64,000 nt of DNA from Eumeta japonica (GCA_005406025.1 BGZK01000996.1:124001-188000); one strand, 5' to 3'. Counted from the stretch's first letter, positions 26,259 to 37,429 are shown. Translations and numbers: made by a program. The notes: a model not told the origin generated them from the letters alone.

Positions 26259-26732
26259 AAAAATTTGGTTGCCTGTAAAGTCGGTATACGGGCGAAAGTT
26301 TTACGTGACAACGACTTTGAATGGTAAAATCATTTTAATGTGAATATTCATTCGTATAGTAGGAAGAAGGATGAAATAATAGTAACAATTTAAAACATTT
26401 ATTTATACAAAGAATTATATTTAAAACATTAATTTATACAAAGAATCTCGCACTGAATTTCATATTAACAAAATTTTATTTTTACCTTTACACATACATA
26501 CGTATTTATATACAAATATACATACAATAACTTGCAATACATTTGCAAGCTATGCACTAATCTCTAGTGCTGCGCGCGCGGCAGACCGATCATAGTTGAG
26601 TGGAGAGAGACGCAAGGCATTCGGCGGGCCTCTCTCGTTCGGTGACTCATCGTTACGTTACCGAGCGTTACATTTTTCATAAGTGACTCCCAGCCGCAAC
26701 CTAATTTAAGACGTTGTCACGTCAAAAATTTG
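26259..26732. mobile_element. 0.46-kb MITE, copy A
   Basis: The body at 26268-26723 is flanked by the direct repeat AAAAATTTG (26259-26267 and 26724-26732), a likely 8-9-bp target-site duplication. It begins GTTGCCTGTAAAGTCGGTAT and ends GACGTTGTCACGTC. It is almost identical to copy C at 56989-57450. Internal TTAAAACATTAATTTATAC units are duplicated in tandem around 26390-26450, and a GCGCGCGCGGC block lies at 26572. There is no coding capacity. The superfamily is undetermined because the two ends are not simple inverted repeats. Confidence 0.85.
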
Positions 26733-26958
26733 AAAATGTTGATTATGTAATTTTTTTCAATAAATCTTCTGATTCAAAAAAACCATTCAAAAGTACTGTT
26801 GAAAAGAATCTGTATTTTAGCTGCTTAGGAGAGACGATTTATTTCTAGTATCTGTGTTATTTTAAATTTTTACTGTTTGGATCGGGTGTTTGATTCTGAT
26901 CGCCTGCACGGAGCTGCTAAATTGCTCTAGGTACGACGTAACATAACCAAACGTAATA

Positions 26959-27810
26959 CAGTGGAATCTCAATAACTCGAACCTCGTTAAGTCGAAATCC
27001 TTAGTAAGTCGAAAAAAATTGGTTGCCTGTAAAGTCGGTATACGGGCGAAAGTTTTACGTGACAACGACTTTGAGTGGTAAAATCATTTTAATGTGAATA
27101 TTCATTCGTATAGTAGGAAGAAGGATGAAATAATAGTAACAATTTAAAACATTTATCTTAGGCGGGCTAACTGTGCTCGAGTGGAAGGGACGCGTGCCTT
27201 TCACTTTTTATGTCTGTCTCTCTCGCTCTTAGGCGGGCTAACCATGCCCGAGTGGAAGGGACGCGTGCCTCTCACTCGCTCTCATTGTGAGCGCATAACG
27301 TGAGCGGAGCGTAACGCAGTTTCTTGAAGTGTCACCCGGCAAACCAATTTATAAGACGTTGTCACGTCAAAAATTGCCATTCTCTTCCGATGAACCCTTA
27401 AATACGCGGTATCTCGAATTATTTAGACTTTGTAACTCGAACAAAATGTTATTTCCCTACGAACTATTGATAATACATATTTATACTCTATAACTCCAAT
27501 TTCAAAAAGGAGACTCCGTAAGTCGTAGTTGGGAAAATATAATGACGTCTTACTTGGAATTCCCCGAAATGATAGCAATAAATTCCAAAATGAATGTTCG
27601 GGTTTGGGGCTTCTAATCTATTGTTTTTGGCTTGTACACGTGCAATGAATGAATACATTCGTGAAATCTTCTAAGTAACACAGCTGTGAACGTTATGTTT
27701 GTTCCTTGTCGACACAGTCATATGTATCTCGAAGTTCTTGTTAAGTCGAAAACTCGTAAACTCGAAATTTCCGCATTTCCCTTGACATTCGAGTTATTGA
27801 GATTCCACTG
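26959..27810. mobile_element. Pogo/Tigger-like non-autonomous element
   Basis: The left end CAGTGGAATCTCAATAACTC (then GAA) is perfectly mirrored at the right end, which reads GAGTTATTGAGATTCCACTG. TA lies directly outside both ends (26957-26958 and 27811-27812), the target duplication of the Tc1/mariner/pogo group, and CAGTGGAATCTC-like termini are typical of Tigger/pogo. Subterminal ACTCGAA and AAGTCGAA words recur many times and could be transposase binding sites. Removing the nested MITE leaves about 490 bp. The 98-codon frame at 27686 is an accident of the right end. Confidence 0.9.
27014..27376. mobile_element. 0.35-kb MITE, copy B, nested in the pogo-like element
   Basis: The body at 27022-27368 is flanked by AAAAATTG (27014-27021 and 27369-27376). 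Its first roughly 145 bp match copies A and C almost exactly, and its last 14 bp (GACGTTGTCACGTC) are the same. The right half differs. It carries a tandem pair of CTTAGGCGGGCTAAC ... CGAGTGGAAGGGACGCGTGC segments (about 27157-27206 and 27229-27277) and the subterminal TGTCACCCGGCAAACCAATT. It therefore represents a distinct subfamily that shares ends with A and C. Confidence 0.88.
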
Positions 27811-27812
27811 TA

Positions 27813-30800
27813 CTTCAAACGTAGGGCGTCCCTGGCGCGTGTACTCATGCACGGTCACGTTCAGACCATTGATGTACAAACAAAGTCAGACGCTACACTT
27901 CAACTTAAAATCAATATCGTCTTTGATATTTTCAAACATGAAAATGTTAATTCCGCATTGTTTTTTCCGCATTGTATATTGATTAATGTCGTTACTAATT
28001 CAGTGTTCCGGATGGCAGCGTTCTAATAAAATCAATGAAAATATGATAAAGCAAAACCAATTGCTTTCGTTAGGTCGCCTAGTGGTTACGGTTATAAACG
28101 TAAGTGATAATTTCTGGCAAACCTCACGCACCACGGAATTGAACTTTTATTAACGAATGCGCTTATATAACTAATTTAATATCTATAATCTATGAAATAG
28201 TGCACAAGGGGTTTCTCGTTGACTTTCCGTACAATTTCTGTACAAGACTAAATCGCAGGAAAGATATTTTGGTGGAATACATAAATTGTGTATACAGCCG
28301 TTGTGTTTTCACACCACCACTGGTGGACACCTGATCGATGAGTGAATGAGAACGACTATCACTACTAGCGAACATGAAAATTGAAATAGCAATAGTGCAC
28401 GTGGCCTCAGAATAAAAGACGTAAGCGCCGAACCGCATAGAATTCGTTTCAAACAAAACGACGCTAATAAATAAACATCTGCTTTACCAGTTTGTTAAAA
28501 ACTGTTAGTACAGTTATCCTGAAATAGAAATACAGAAAAATCCGTTACAGATTCCGAATAACAGCTAAAAAGGCTGTTTTAGGGTCTGTTTTAAAATTTA
28601 ATTTTATCGTGAAAATTTTGTCCTGCCGTGTATTCCCTTTTAAAGTTCACTAAATTAAATAGTGAAAAATTTTTACCTAAAAATCAAACTCGTAACTCGT
28701 ATCACCTTAAGCCGAAAATGAGCAGTCTTGAGTGATATGACCGACATTAATAGATGAATTAGAAACAATTGTTTATTGGGTTGTCATTAAATTTCATTAA
28801 TTGGTTCACTTTCTCTAATAATCATCCAAGTGAATAAACATTTTATATTACATTCTTGACTATGAGATGCTTAAGTATTTACAAGCACGAACTTTACTAA
28901 TAAATTATTAGTCGTTTCTAAAATTCAATCTCTTCATTTAAAGTTCAGAGGAAAATAACCCTAGAAATAAAATAAAAATTTAATGAACCGTTGGCTGTTT
29001 TTAGTGTTCGGTCGAGAATTTATAAAATTGAAACAATTGCAGAATAATTATAAATTAATTATTAAGAAACTTAAAATTGCATTTTTCCGTTGTTCGAATA
29101 GGTGTTATGTTTTATTTTAATGCTCGGAATAAATTATCACAACAGATTGGACCTAGATGATCAAATGGAATCATGTAAACTTAAACTCGTATGATGATAA
29201 TAATTCTAGACATTATCCTCATTTTCATATGTATTTATTTAAGTTTGGTTAATAAATTACGAGAAAAAACTCCACACTTGGGTTTAAGCCAATTAATAAA
29301 TTTCGTGACAATCATGCGACAATTCAGACAAATAAAAGATTCGAACGGTCGTTAGGCCATTGACTTGTGCTAACTTATCAAAAATAATTATCGCCATCAA
29401 AAAGTGTCAGATTATGACGGAGGCATTGACGTAATCTGAACGGCGATCGTTGTCCCATCGTCAATCACTGGCATTCACTTTTATTGTAGCCCTTCAATGA
29501 CCTTCGAACGTCGCAAGCCTTCTAAGCCCTTTCCACAATAATAATTCTAAAGCTCTGTAACTTTACGAATCATTACAAAATTCTATAAAGTTTAAGGCAA
29601 CAATTTTAAGTGATGAATCGAATGCTTTTGCTAATTTACTGTAATAGAAATGTCGTACGAAAACGAAATAGTTAAATTCAATAGATTATTTTTAATGCGT
29701 CTTTATCGGAAAAACTAGAACTAGAAAATAAATATTTACGACATCTGCCATATTGTATGACATTTCGTTACCTGGCAAATTAATTTACCAATTGTCCTAA
29801 TTCACGGGCGAAAGCTAGGTTAATTATGAAGTTTAATTATGCATTCACAAAAAAATCTTAAATAAGATAATTTAAAAAAATCCAAATAGAATAAAGACCT
29901 CGTTTAAAATCCTATTAAAATAATAAGTGTATTTGTAGAAGGTGCCAGCTAAAGCAAGTACAGTAAAAAAAAAATATATCTATGAATATCAATACAAAAC
30001 GTTAAGAATTTAATCAAAAGTACATCAAATTACGAAAGATAGGACAAACAGGTTTATTATATCTTTAGCTGACATCGACTTCAAATACATATAAGTATTT
30101 TAACAAGTTTTGGTAGGCTGTTTTTATTATTATTATTTTTTGTTAAAGTTATTTTATGTTGATAGCTTTTTTTTATTGCTACAGAAAGAAAAGTTTCGAG
30201 ATCTCATAACATTATATATATTTGTCATTACTGTTATAGTAATGAGAAATACATAATATTTACAGTCATTTTTATAGGTAGGTAAATTATATCATAATTT
30301 AGGTAGGTAAATTATGATAACACAAAGAGACTACGTGAAAGAACGCTTTAAAATATTTTGATATGTGATATGAAACGTGCGTATTGCATATTTTTCTATA
30401 TTCCTTATATGCAAAAATATGTAACACTATCGACCTTTCTATTTGTTCTTCCGTCGGGAATCTTTTCTAATGTTTAAACGTTAATTTGAGAAGGTCGGCA
30501 AATATCTGACACCCATAGTAAGTGTTAGCATAAATAGCCATACTCCACCAAACTGCTCTAGGCTTGTCTCGCGTGTTTCTTGTATATACGAGATCCTTTT
30601 AGGGTAAATCATTTAGTCAAGGTTGCATAGCTCTTATTGTACTCTTACGTTCTATTAGAGTTAGGTTTTAAAGATCGATTAAAAAAGTCCATTAAACGGG
30701 GGATATATTCAATTTTTCAAATAATTCTCTATCACAAAAACGCACTAAGAGTCCTCTAATTCACCTTTCACTTAATAGAACTTAACAAACTGATCGTGAG

Positions 30801-32000
30801 GACAATTTTGTGTTTTTACGTACGTAGGCTGTGGTTTTAGTATTACTGACTAGTTTTTTTTATGGTCATCTTTAGTCGTACACGTAGTCAAGAATAAAGA
30901 TCGCGTGACTGGGCCAACGAATTAAAATTCGCGAATTTCAGAAATAAATCACGCCAACATTTTGGTACAAGCAAATTTAGCTTCTTCTATTTATGGGCAG
31001 AAGAGCTATTCTGGTTGTTTTAATGCATATCTATTAGGTTTGATTTGCATAATTAGCATAGAAAAAATTGCAAATGTAATTGTCTGTTAAACTTGCAAAT
31101 TGCTGTCTCTGGCAAAATATAAGTAATTATTCCTAATAATTTTCACAGTTTACAGTTAAATTTATGATTATATTAGTTAATTATTAGAAGTTTATTTCGT
31201 GACATACAAAATGGCGGCGAGGTCGCAATAGCTATTTATAAAGCTACACAACTCTGCTCAACATTAGTATAAGATTGAAGGAAATATTAGGGCAATCCCT
31301 CGAAGAAAAGTTCGTTTTCGGCATTGGCCTGAGAGCGAAACCTGAAATAAGGAAAAAGCTATTTTCTATATTTATATTTCGTTCTTGCGTGTCGAAGCAA
31401 GACCCTACGATGAAGGTTCAATCATAAATTCTTATTTATTGAGCTCCCGCGTGCCCATTAGCTAATACAATCAGATGAATTATTGATAGATGATTTCCAA
31501 AGTTAGTGTTGTATCACATCGCCGTTTATTAATATTGAGGTGAAATAATTGGGTACCGTGTTCTCAGATTAAAAAAATAGTTATTATTTTTGTGTTGATC
31601 GTGTTTGTTGCTGAGTTATACTGGAATTATGTCTTATTATTAAATATTTTCCGTAGTAATATTTAGTTCTATCATAAGAGGATTATTTTTTTTTTTTATA
31701 ATTTTATCTAGCCATAAATTTTATTTAGATGATAAAATTAATAAATAAAGAAATAGCTAACTAAATTTAAATATATTTAGGAACAATTTCAGCAAACAGT
31801 TGTGGATTTATTTAACTGCAATTTTGTGTAATTACTATTAGCCAATATAAGCTTTAGTTACTAACAATTTTATGATTTATCTTGTTTCCCATTTTTCAGC
31901 TGTTTTCATAGTCAGTTGTTTGTCTTTATTATTCACTAACTGGCTTTCACCCATCAAATCGATTTTCGAAATCTTATGATTTTTTTCATATTTTATCTCA
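27813..32000. other. Gene-free AT-rich stretch
   Basis: No recognisable coding sequence. Small items are a CCACCACTGGTGG palindrome near 28314 and a direct duplication TAGGTAGGTAAATTAT near 30275 and 30300. The minus-strand frame at 28190-28456 (88 codons) is unrecognised, lacks any domain signature and has no splice context. Confidence 0.4.
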
Positions 32001-32004
32001 ACCG

Positions 32005-32090
32005 AAAACCCTGTCAACTATGATCCCGATCTTGTTCTCGATTTCGACTCCAATCCTGCCCTCGCATTTGATTTCGATTTTGTTTAATAC
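32005..32090 (-). repeat. Short degenerate hexamer tract
   Basis: ATGATCCCGATCTTGTTCTC, GATTTCGACTCCAATCCTG and TTTGATTTCGATTTTG keep the 6-bp phase seen in the larger tracts at 11.4, 33.8, 46.3, 52.5 and 53.3 kb. The flanking end motifs are not recognisable here. Confidence 0.5.
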
Positions 32091-32534
32091 ATACATTTAT
32101 TTAAAAAAATAGCAGCGAAACAGGTTTAAAACTATACTTATACCATGTATATTATTACTCCAGGATATAAATTATTACCATACCAATTCTCTTTCAATCA
32201 ATCGATCAATAAATTTCTGTTCAGTAGTTTTTGTGGAGTTTGCGAACATTAGCGAAGGCATATTCTAAAAACCATTGAAATATTCATTTATAATGTTTCC
32301 TTTCAAATATCCTCAGAGTTGTATTTCTGAAATATCTTCCATTTAGAAATTTCTCCCTCTACTATTTTATTATATGTTTATATACAATATTATCTAATGC
32401 TAATCATTGGATGAAGAAGAAGATAGTACAGGCTCTTTTGGTGGCAGTAAAATATAAACGAAATTTTTAAACTGAATTATATAAAAACTAGGTAATTCAA
32501 CGTTGGTTTAAAATATATCGTCATGTATATATCC

Positions 32535-32551
32535 AAAAAAAAAAAAAAAAA
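32535..32551. repeat. A17 homopolymer
   Basis: An uninterrupted run of 17 A, followed by a GC-rich patch (32560-32650) that includes ACGGCCCGGCGCCACTCC. It could be a retroposon poly-A tail, but no matching element body is identifiable upstream. Confidence 0.7.
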
Positions 32552-32872
32552 TAGATAAAACTAATGTCATGCGCGCAGTCGGGCTGCGCTCCCACGGCCC
32601 GGCGCCACTCCACGCGCTGTGTATTGATGGCGGGCGTCCTGGCAAAACGAATATGTTCACTCACGTGTGAACGCTCTATCTGGGAAGGAATTTCTTCCTA
32701 ACATTCCTTAGATTTGAATCTGAACGCATGTTGAAATGTAAAAGAAGGGACGGAAGTGGCATCACAATTTTATAAAGTAGGATAAGTAATATCTATATAC
32801 GAATTGAAATAGAACGTTTTTAACGTATATAGCATTAAATTGTAGTTTTTATTAAAAAATAATAATTTAAAG

Positions 32873-32883
32873 AAAAAAAAAAA
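32873..32883 (-). terminator. Pol III terminator of the tRNA-Gly gene
   Basis: A run of 11 A on the plus strand gives T11 on the transcribed-sense minus strand, 3 bases beyond the tRNA discriminator. This is ample for RNA polymerase III termination, which needs four or more T. Confidence 0.85.
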
Positions 32884-32885
32884 GA

Positions 32886-32956
32886 TGCATCGGCCGGGAA
32901 TCGAACCCGGGCCGCCCGCGTGGCAGGCGAGCATTCTACCACTGAACCACCGATGC
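32886..32956 (-). tRNA. tRNA-Gly (anticodon GCC)
   Basis: On the minus strand this 71-nt gene folds as a canonical cloverleaf. The acceptor stem GCATCGG pairs perfectly with CCGATGC, and the discriminator is A. The D arm contains the A box TGGTTCAGTGG. The anticodon arm is CTCGC-CTGCCAC-GCGGG with anticodon GCC, which reads glycine codons GGC and GGU. The T arm contains the B box GGTTCGATTCC with stem CCCGG/CCGGG. There is no intron and CCA is not encoded, as normal for eukaryotes. A T11 terminator follows immediately. All stems are intact, so it is probably functional. No other tRNA gene is in the window, so it is a solitary locus here. Confidence 0.97.
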
Positions 32957-33584
32957 GCATGCTAATGTTGTTAAATAAGATTGTCATATAGCTTATAGTC
33001 AGTTTTTTTTTTTAAATAAAGTACTGATAATGAAATCAATAAAATCCATTATTTTTAATTATATTTATTACTACTTACAGTTTCAGCAAAATATTTATAA
33101 AAATATTGTGGAAATAAATATAAAAATTGTTTTTTTTAAATTTTTTTTTAATTAATTTTAATAATTGTTTAAAAATGTAATAAGAAACACCACCATATAA
33201 ATTAAAAGTAAACCAAATAATTGTAATAAATATTATTATTAAATTGACCGACACTGGTTTAACACGAATGAACAATATCTGCATATTGTAATTCAATGTA
33301 TTTGAAAATAGTATACTAATCTGCTTGTTACGTTTTAACGTTTTAAATGTTTGATATAAAATAGACGTTTATATATATATATTTTCAGGTATTATTGAAT
33401 GACAAATGTGTATGAAAGCTATGCGCTTATATAATATTTGTTATTTGATTTAGTATTTCTTTTGGATCGGAAATACCAAAAATGCGTATATTATTTTAGA
33501 TGACTTAGGACATGGCCGAAAAACACACTTTCATTTTGTAATACTTGTGTCAATTTTGTTATTTAGTGTTAGGGAGAAGAATAT

Positions 33585-33955
33585 TACTATAATTGCGAAA
33601 GTTTGAGAGGTTGTAGGAATTAGTGTTTTTTACGCTTTAACGCAAAAACTATTAGACAGATTTATACAAAACTTCACAATATTGTAGCTTATACATCAGA
33701 TTAAGGCATAGGCTATAATTTATAAAATTACTAGCTTTTTTTCGCGGCTTCTCTTGCGTGAACGTAGTAAAGGCGGAATGGTATCTATATCGACAGCAGA
33801 ATTAGAATGAAGAGCTGAATCGCGATCAGAATCGAGAGCGGGACCGAAATCGCGAGTGCGGTTTACAGAGTGATCGGTCGATAAAAAAAAAATTAAAGAA
33901 TCCGTCTTATGTCCACGCGGACAGGGCCGCACGCGAAAGTTAATGTGTCATATAT
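33585..33955 (+). mobile_element. Hexamer-carrying mobile unit, copy 2, with inverted GC-rich ends
   Basis: From 33729, CTAGCTTTTTTTCGCGGCTT and GCGTGAACGTAGTAAAGGCG lead into a hexameric tract at 33775-33870 (variants of GAATCG, GAGCGG, GACCGA). The box GTGATCGGTCGAT follows, and then GTCCACGCGGACAGGGCCGC and ACGCGAAAGTTA at 33911-33942, which is the start motif in reverse. The unit is therefore bounded by inverted GC-rich ends. Upstream text (ACGCTTTAACGCAAAAACTA at 33629 and CATAGGCTATAATTTATAA at 33706) is also typical of lepidopteran dispersed repeats. The 70-codon minus frame at 33720-33932 is the hexamer read as protein. Confidence 0.7.
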
Positions 33956-33994
33956 GAGATATTAAAACAAAAACCAATAACGATACACGCACAG

Positions 33995-34475
33995 TGGAGT
34001 CGTGGCTTGGAACGATTGCCGTTAACGAAGGCGTCTCCAGCGGCTGGCGATCAAACGGAGACGTGGATATCGCCTATCGCCGTCCTACACGACGCAGATG
34101 TACCCTGAAAATGCGCTCATGCTGCACAGGCGAGAAGCGAATCCTCGACACATATTTTTTTCAATATTGCGCCGAATTGAGTTGCGAGCGCCGGTTGCTC
34201 AATTTCTTATAAAAGCGCTACCTCTCATCGAGACGGTCATCAGTATCCGATCCGCCTGCGAGCGAATTGATTGATGAGTTTTCAATTCAAGTCGAATTAG
34301 AAACACCAGCTCTATGCCTCAGATAGCGCGTTCAGCCATCGGTGTCGGATGCAGTCAACACAGTAGTGAAAATGGGTCGATAGCCGATCCCGATCCTGGA
34401 TGCACGTAGAGGATCTTAGATCCGAGCCCCTCAATCTGGAATAAAACGATATATATCACAGCAGTGCGCGATGCA
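33995..34475 (+). other. GC-rich segment: candidate 5' exon with promoter, or solo LTR
   Basis: Composition changes abruptly to GC-rich for about 480 bp. It contains a TATA box and initiator (34208-34245) and, about 200 bp downstream, a polyadenylation signal AATAAA near 34440. TATA, start site and nearby AATAAA are the order expected of an LTR (U3-R-U5), and the segment can be read as TG...CA (about 33995-34460). No convincing target duplication or second LTR was found. The alternative is the promoter and first exon of a host gene reading rightward. The 72-codon frame at 33994-34212 ends at the TATA box and is unlikely to be real. Confidence 0.4.
34208..34245 (+). promoter_or_regulatory. TATA box plus initiator
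   Basis: TATAAAA at 34208-34214 and the arthropod initiator TCAGTA at 34240-34245. The presumed start A at 34242 is 34 bp downstream of the first T of the TATA box, close to the usual spacing. No downstream promoter element matches at +28. Confidence 0.5.
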
Positions 34476-34779
34476 AAAGCCCATGAAACCTGACGCAATA
34501 ATCGTATCAGAAATGTAGGTTCTTTTTTATCGAATTGTATAAAAAGAAATGGGTGTTTTTATTGGTGTTCATACGTCATACTTATTCTTGGTTCGACGTA
34601 AACTCCAAATCCGTCTGCGCTCGTGTATCACCCCTTCACCTAACTTTTGCGTATGAACGTCATGACGTGTGTTTGGAACCAAAAACTACTTGATATGTCG
34701 TCTCAACTTCATCAGTACTTCAAAATCTTTGTCCACAAAGGAAATGATTCCACGCATTGATATAATCTACATTGATATC

Positions 34780-36001
34780 TAAAGGTCGGGGGAAAAGTGT
34801 TTTCGTATTACATATAGAAATTCAAAATAATTTTTCATCATATTTTATTTACATTGAATATGTATACGTAATATGTTCAACAACTTTTTGCCATTTTGTA
34901 GGTAGTGACATAATCCCATAACCGTAGAAATTTGGGTCTTCTGGTCAAAAAACTTGGGACAAGTAGTTTTGACAATCCTCTCTTATTTGTTAAATTAACA
35001 CTACCTAAAAAATTTTGAAGAGATCGAAATAGCTGACAATTCTAGGGTGAAAGGTCAGGGCTATATGGTGGATGTATGAAGACTTCCTAACCGATGTCTC
35101 TCAATATTTGCTGAGTTGCCAAACATATCTATCGTCTGGCGTTATCGTGGTTAAAAATCATACCCTTTTTGTTGATCAATTCCGGCCGTTTTTCCTTTAG
35201 TTCATGCTTGAGTCTCACCAGCTGTAGGCTGTAGAGATCCGAGTTGATGGCTTTGCCTGGCGGTTAAAGCTCAAAACAAATAATGCCCTTCCAATCCGAT
35301 CACACACAGCATCAATCGCTTGCAAATTAATCCGGGTTTCGCTATTCTGTGGATCTTGTTTATCTTTTGACCGTGGTCTTTTTCGCACTTTTTTGTCGTA
35401 GGTCATCCATTTTTCACCACCAGTGATCAATCTTTTCAAAAACAGTTCGTTTTCATTTTGTTTCAATAGAGAATTTGAAATGAGTAATTGATTCATTAGA
35501 TTTCTTTCAGTGAGCTCGTATTGGACCTAAGTATTGAGCTTTTTTGTATATCCAACTTGTCAAATGGGTCAAAACTGTTTTGTGGTCAATCCCCCGTTCT
35601 TCAGCTATGTTGTCAGAACTATGTCGATCTTGCTCTAATTTTTATAAAATGGCATCGACTTTATTCGTAACAGATCGACCAGAGCGAAATTCATCTTTGA
35701 CATAAAAGTTACCGGACTGAAAACGTTTGAACCAGTTTTGTGCTACTCTTACCGACACTTCATTAGATCCATAAAATTCACATTTTTTTTTGGCGGTTTG
35801 TATCGCATTTTTCCCCTTTTTCATAAAATTTCATAATGCATTAAACATCTACATTAAATTCACTCGTTTCTGGTGGACTGGAAAACAATAGAAAAATAGC
35901 GAGACACCGTTTTACTTTTATTTTTCTTTATATAAAATGTCAAATTTATGAGATTTTACTGTAATTTTTACTTATAGAATCAAAACACATTTCTTCGCCT
36001 A
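34780..36001 (-). mobile_element. Mariner element, nearly full length, inactive
   Basis: TA dinucleotides at 34780-34781 and 36000-36001 fit the mariner target duplication, giving an element of about 1.22 kb, close to the usual 1.25-1.3 kb. The left end AAGGTCGGGGGAAAAGTGTT and TTCGTATT is a good mariner-type terminus. The right end, read inward as GGCGAAGAAATGTGTTTTGA, is a degraded counterpart. The transposase remnant runs on the minus strand between them. Confidence 0.92.
34860..35870 (-). pseudogene. Mariner transposase pseudogene, catalytic residues lost
   Basis: Minus-strand pieces follow the mariner order. The N-terminal helix-turn-helix region includes NWFKRFQSGNF and DEFRSGRS (35642-35824). 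The first catalytic block reads FLKRLITGGEKW where the family has TGDEKW, so the first Asp is Gly (codon at 35416-35418). The second block keeps HDNAR (35135-35149). YSPDL follows at 35051-35065. The third catalytic position, 35 codons after the Asp of HDNAR as expected for D34D, is Asn (35039-35041) and is preceded by a stop (35042-35044). A C-terminal GIMSLPTKWQKVVE is still legible near 34900. Stops and at least one frameshift interrupt the frame. Two of three acidic residues are gone, so the protein could not catalyse transposition even if translated. Confidence 0.93.
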
Positions 36002-36849
36002 ATATATCACAGTTGACGCTGTTTATGGTATAACTTTTTATGTGTTTATTGTTTTATATTTATCTTATTTGATATTTCATTTTCTTTCGAACATATTTTA
36101 TCAGATCTATTTCTCGCAATAGTTTAATTTTAACATAAATTCCAAAATTTAAATCTTATAGAGTTCTTAAAAGTGGTTTATGTATATATTCTAATTGAAA
36201 TGCATTAATTTGTATGCGTTCGTTAATTGACTTTTGGACATTCCGCGAACCCTTAACTAATGTTAAGCATTCGTGACAAACAGACTGACGGGCGGAAATC
36301 GTGTTTCCGCTACTAGACCGTTAATAATTGGGGCATTTATAGTAATGGGTCAACTAATACTTATTCGAAACCCGACGACGGCAAGGAGGAGTCAGACCTG
36401 TTTGTGAGAAATAAATAAATAAAATAAAAACGAATAAAAGACGGACCTGCCAACCTCGAGACATCTCTAATTATAGATATTGTTTAAACAGTGCAAAATT
36501 GATACAAGTCGTATGCCTGGTCTTTGGGTTCTTTTTATGTTAGTTAGCTCTTTTGTTAGCCATAAATAGGTATTATATCTTATTCCAAATCATCAAGAAG
36601 ACCGCTAAATAATCCATTTCTGAAAAGACATATTGAGTGAGACCTATTGTGAAAAAATTTTTGGGTACGAAATTCCGTAATTTCGCCTATATATTTTTCT
36701 GAATGAGTCTAAGTAATTTTCGGGTTGCTTAGGACAGTTATACTATGAAATTAATATTTAAGCTTATATGCTTTATAATATACAACTGTGTATTTTCATA
36801 AATTTGAAATGCGCAAGATCAATAATGCGGATATGGATCAATCAATTGA

Positions 36850-37082
36850 TTGCCTGATTGGCGCAGTGATAGTGAGCCTACCTGCTGCGCTGGGGTGTGG
36901 GTTCGATTTTCACACAAGACAAACATCTATTTATTTGATTAAAAATTAATGTTTATCTTAAGTCTGGGTGTTTCAAAAAAAGAGAAGTGAATATGTGGTA
37001 TATTAACTATCTGATACCCATAGTACAAGCCTCGTTGCTTAATTTGAGACCAAGTGGTGATTTGTATATATATATACCAGAT
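36850..37082 (+). mobile_element. tRNA-derived SINE
   Basis: The A box lies in GATTGGCGCAGTGATAGTG (about 36857) and the B box in GTGGGTTCGATTTTC (about 36897), a spacing typical of tRNA. The body that follows contains AAGTCTGGGTGTTTC and CTGATACCCATAGTACAAGC, with GTTGCTTAATTTGAGACCAA after it. These resemble lepidopteran SINE/LINE 3' sequence I recall (TACCCATAACACAAGC). A short TA-rich tail ends near 37078. Box B has drifted from GGTTCGANTCC at its end. Confidence 0.8.
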
Positions 37083-37429
37083 CAGATGGTGATGTATCTA
37101 TTTCCGAAGATATTATTATTATTATATAATTCATAAATAAACCTCGACTAGAATGAATTACCTGCTTTTAGGTATAAATGTGCGTTTATCTAATCTTAAC
37201 TACTTTTTTTATGTCTGTACTCAATTTTCATTTTAATAGATAAGGCATACCATCCTTTTCACGCTAGAATCATATACTTTTGAAGAAATTTGACATCGTG
37301 TCATCGGCTTACAATTTGAATTAATTTACGTGTTTCATAGATACCTCAATATGGGCGCAACTTAACAGCGGTCAAGGATGTTAACAGTCAAACAACTTTA
37401 CAGATTACAAGAAAACGGTCGAATTTCCG

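Noticed and set aside
28070..28140. Possible SINE head (TCGCCTAGTGGTTACGG)
   Set aside because: Only an A-box-like word; no B box within tRNA spacing.
34560..34700. Inverted pair around GTTCATACGTCA and GCGTATGAACGTCATGACG just left of the mariner
   Set aside because: Arms are short and imperfect with unequal spacing; could be chance, and no element boundary is supported.
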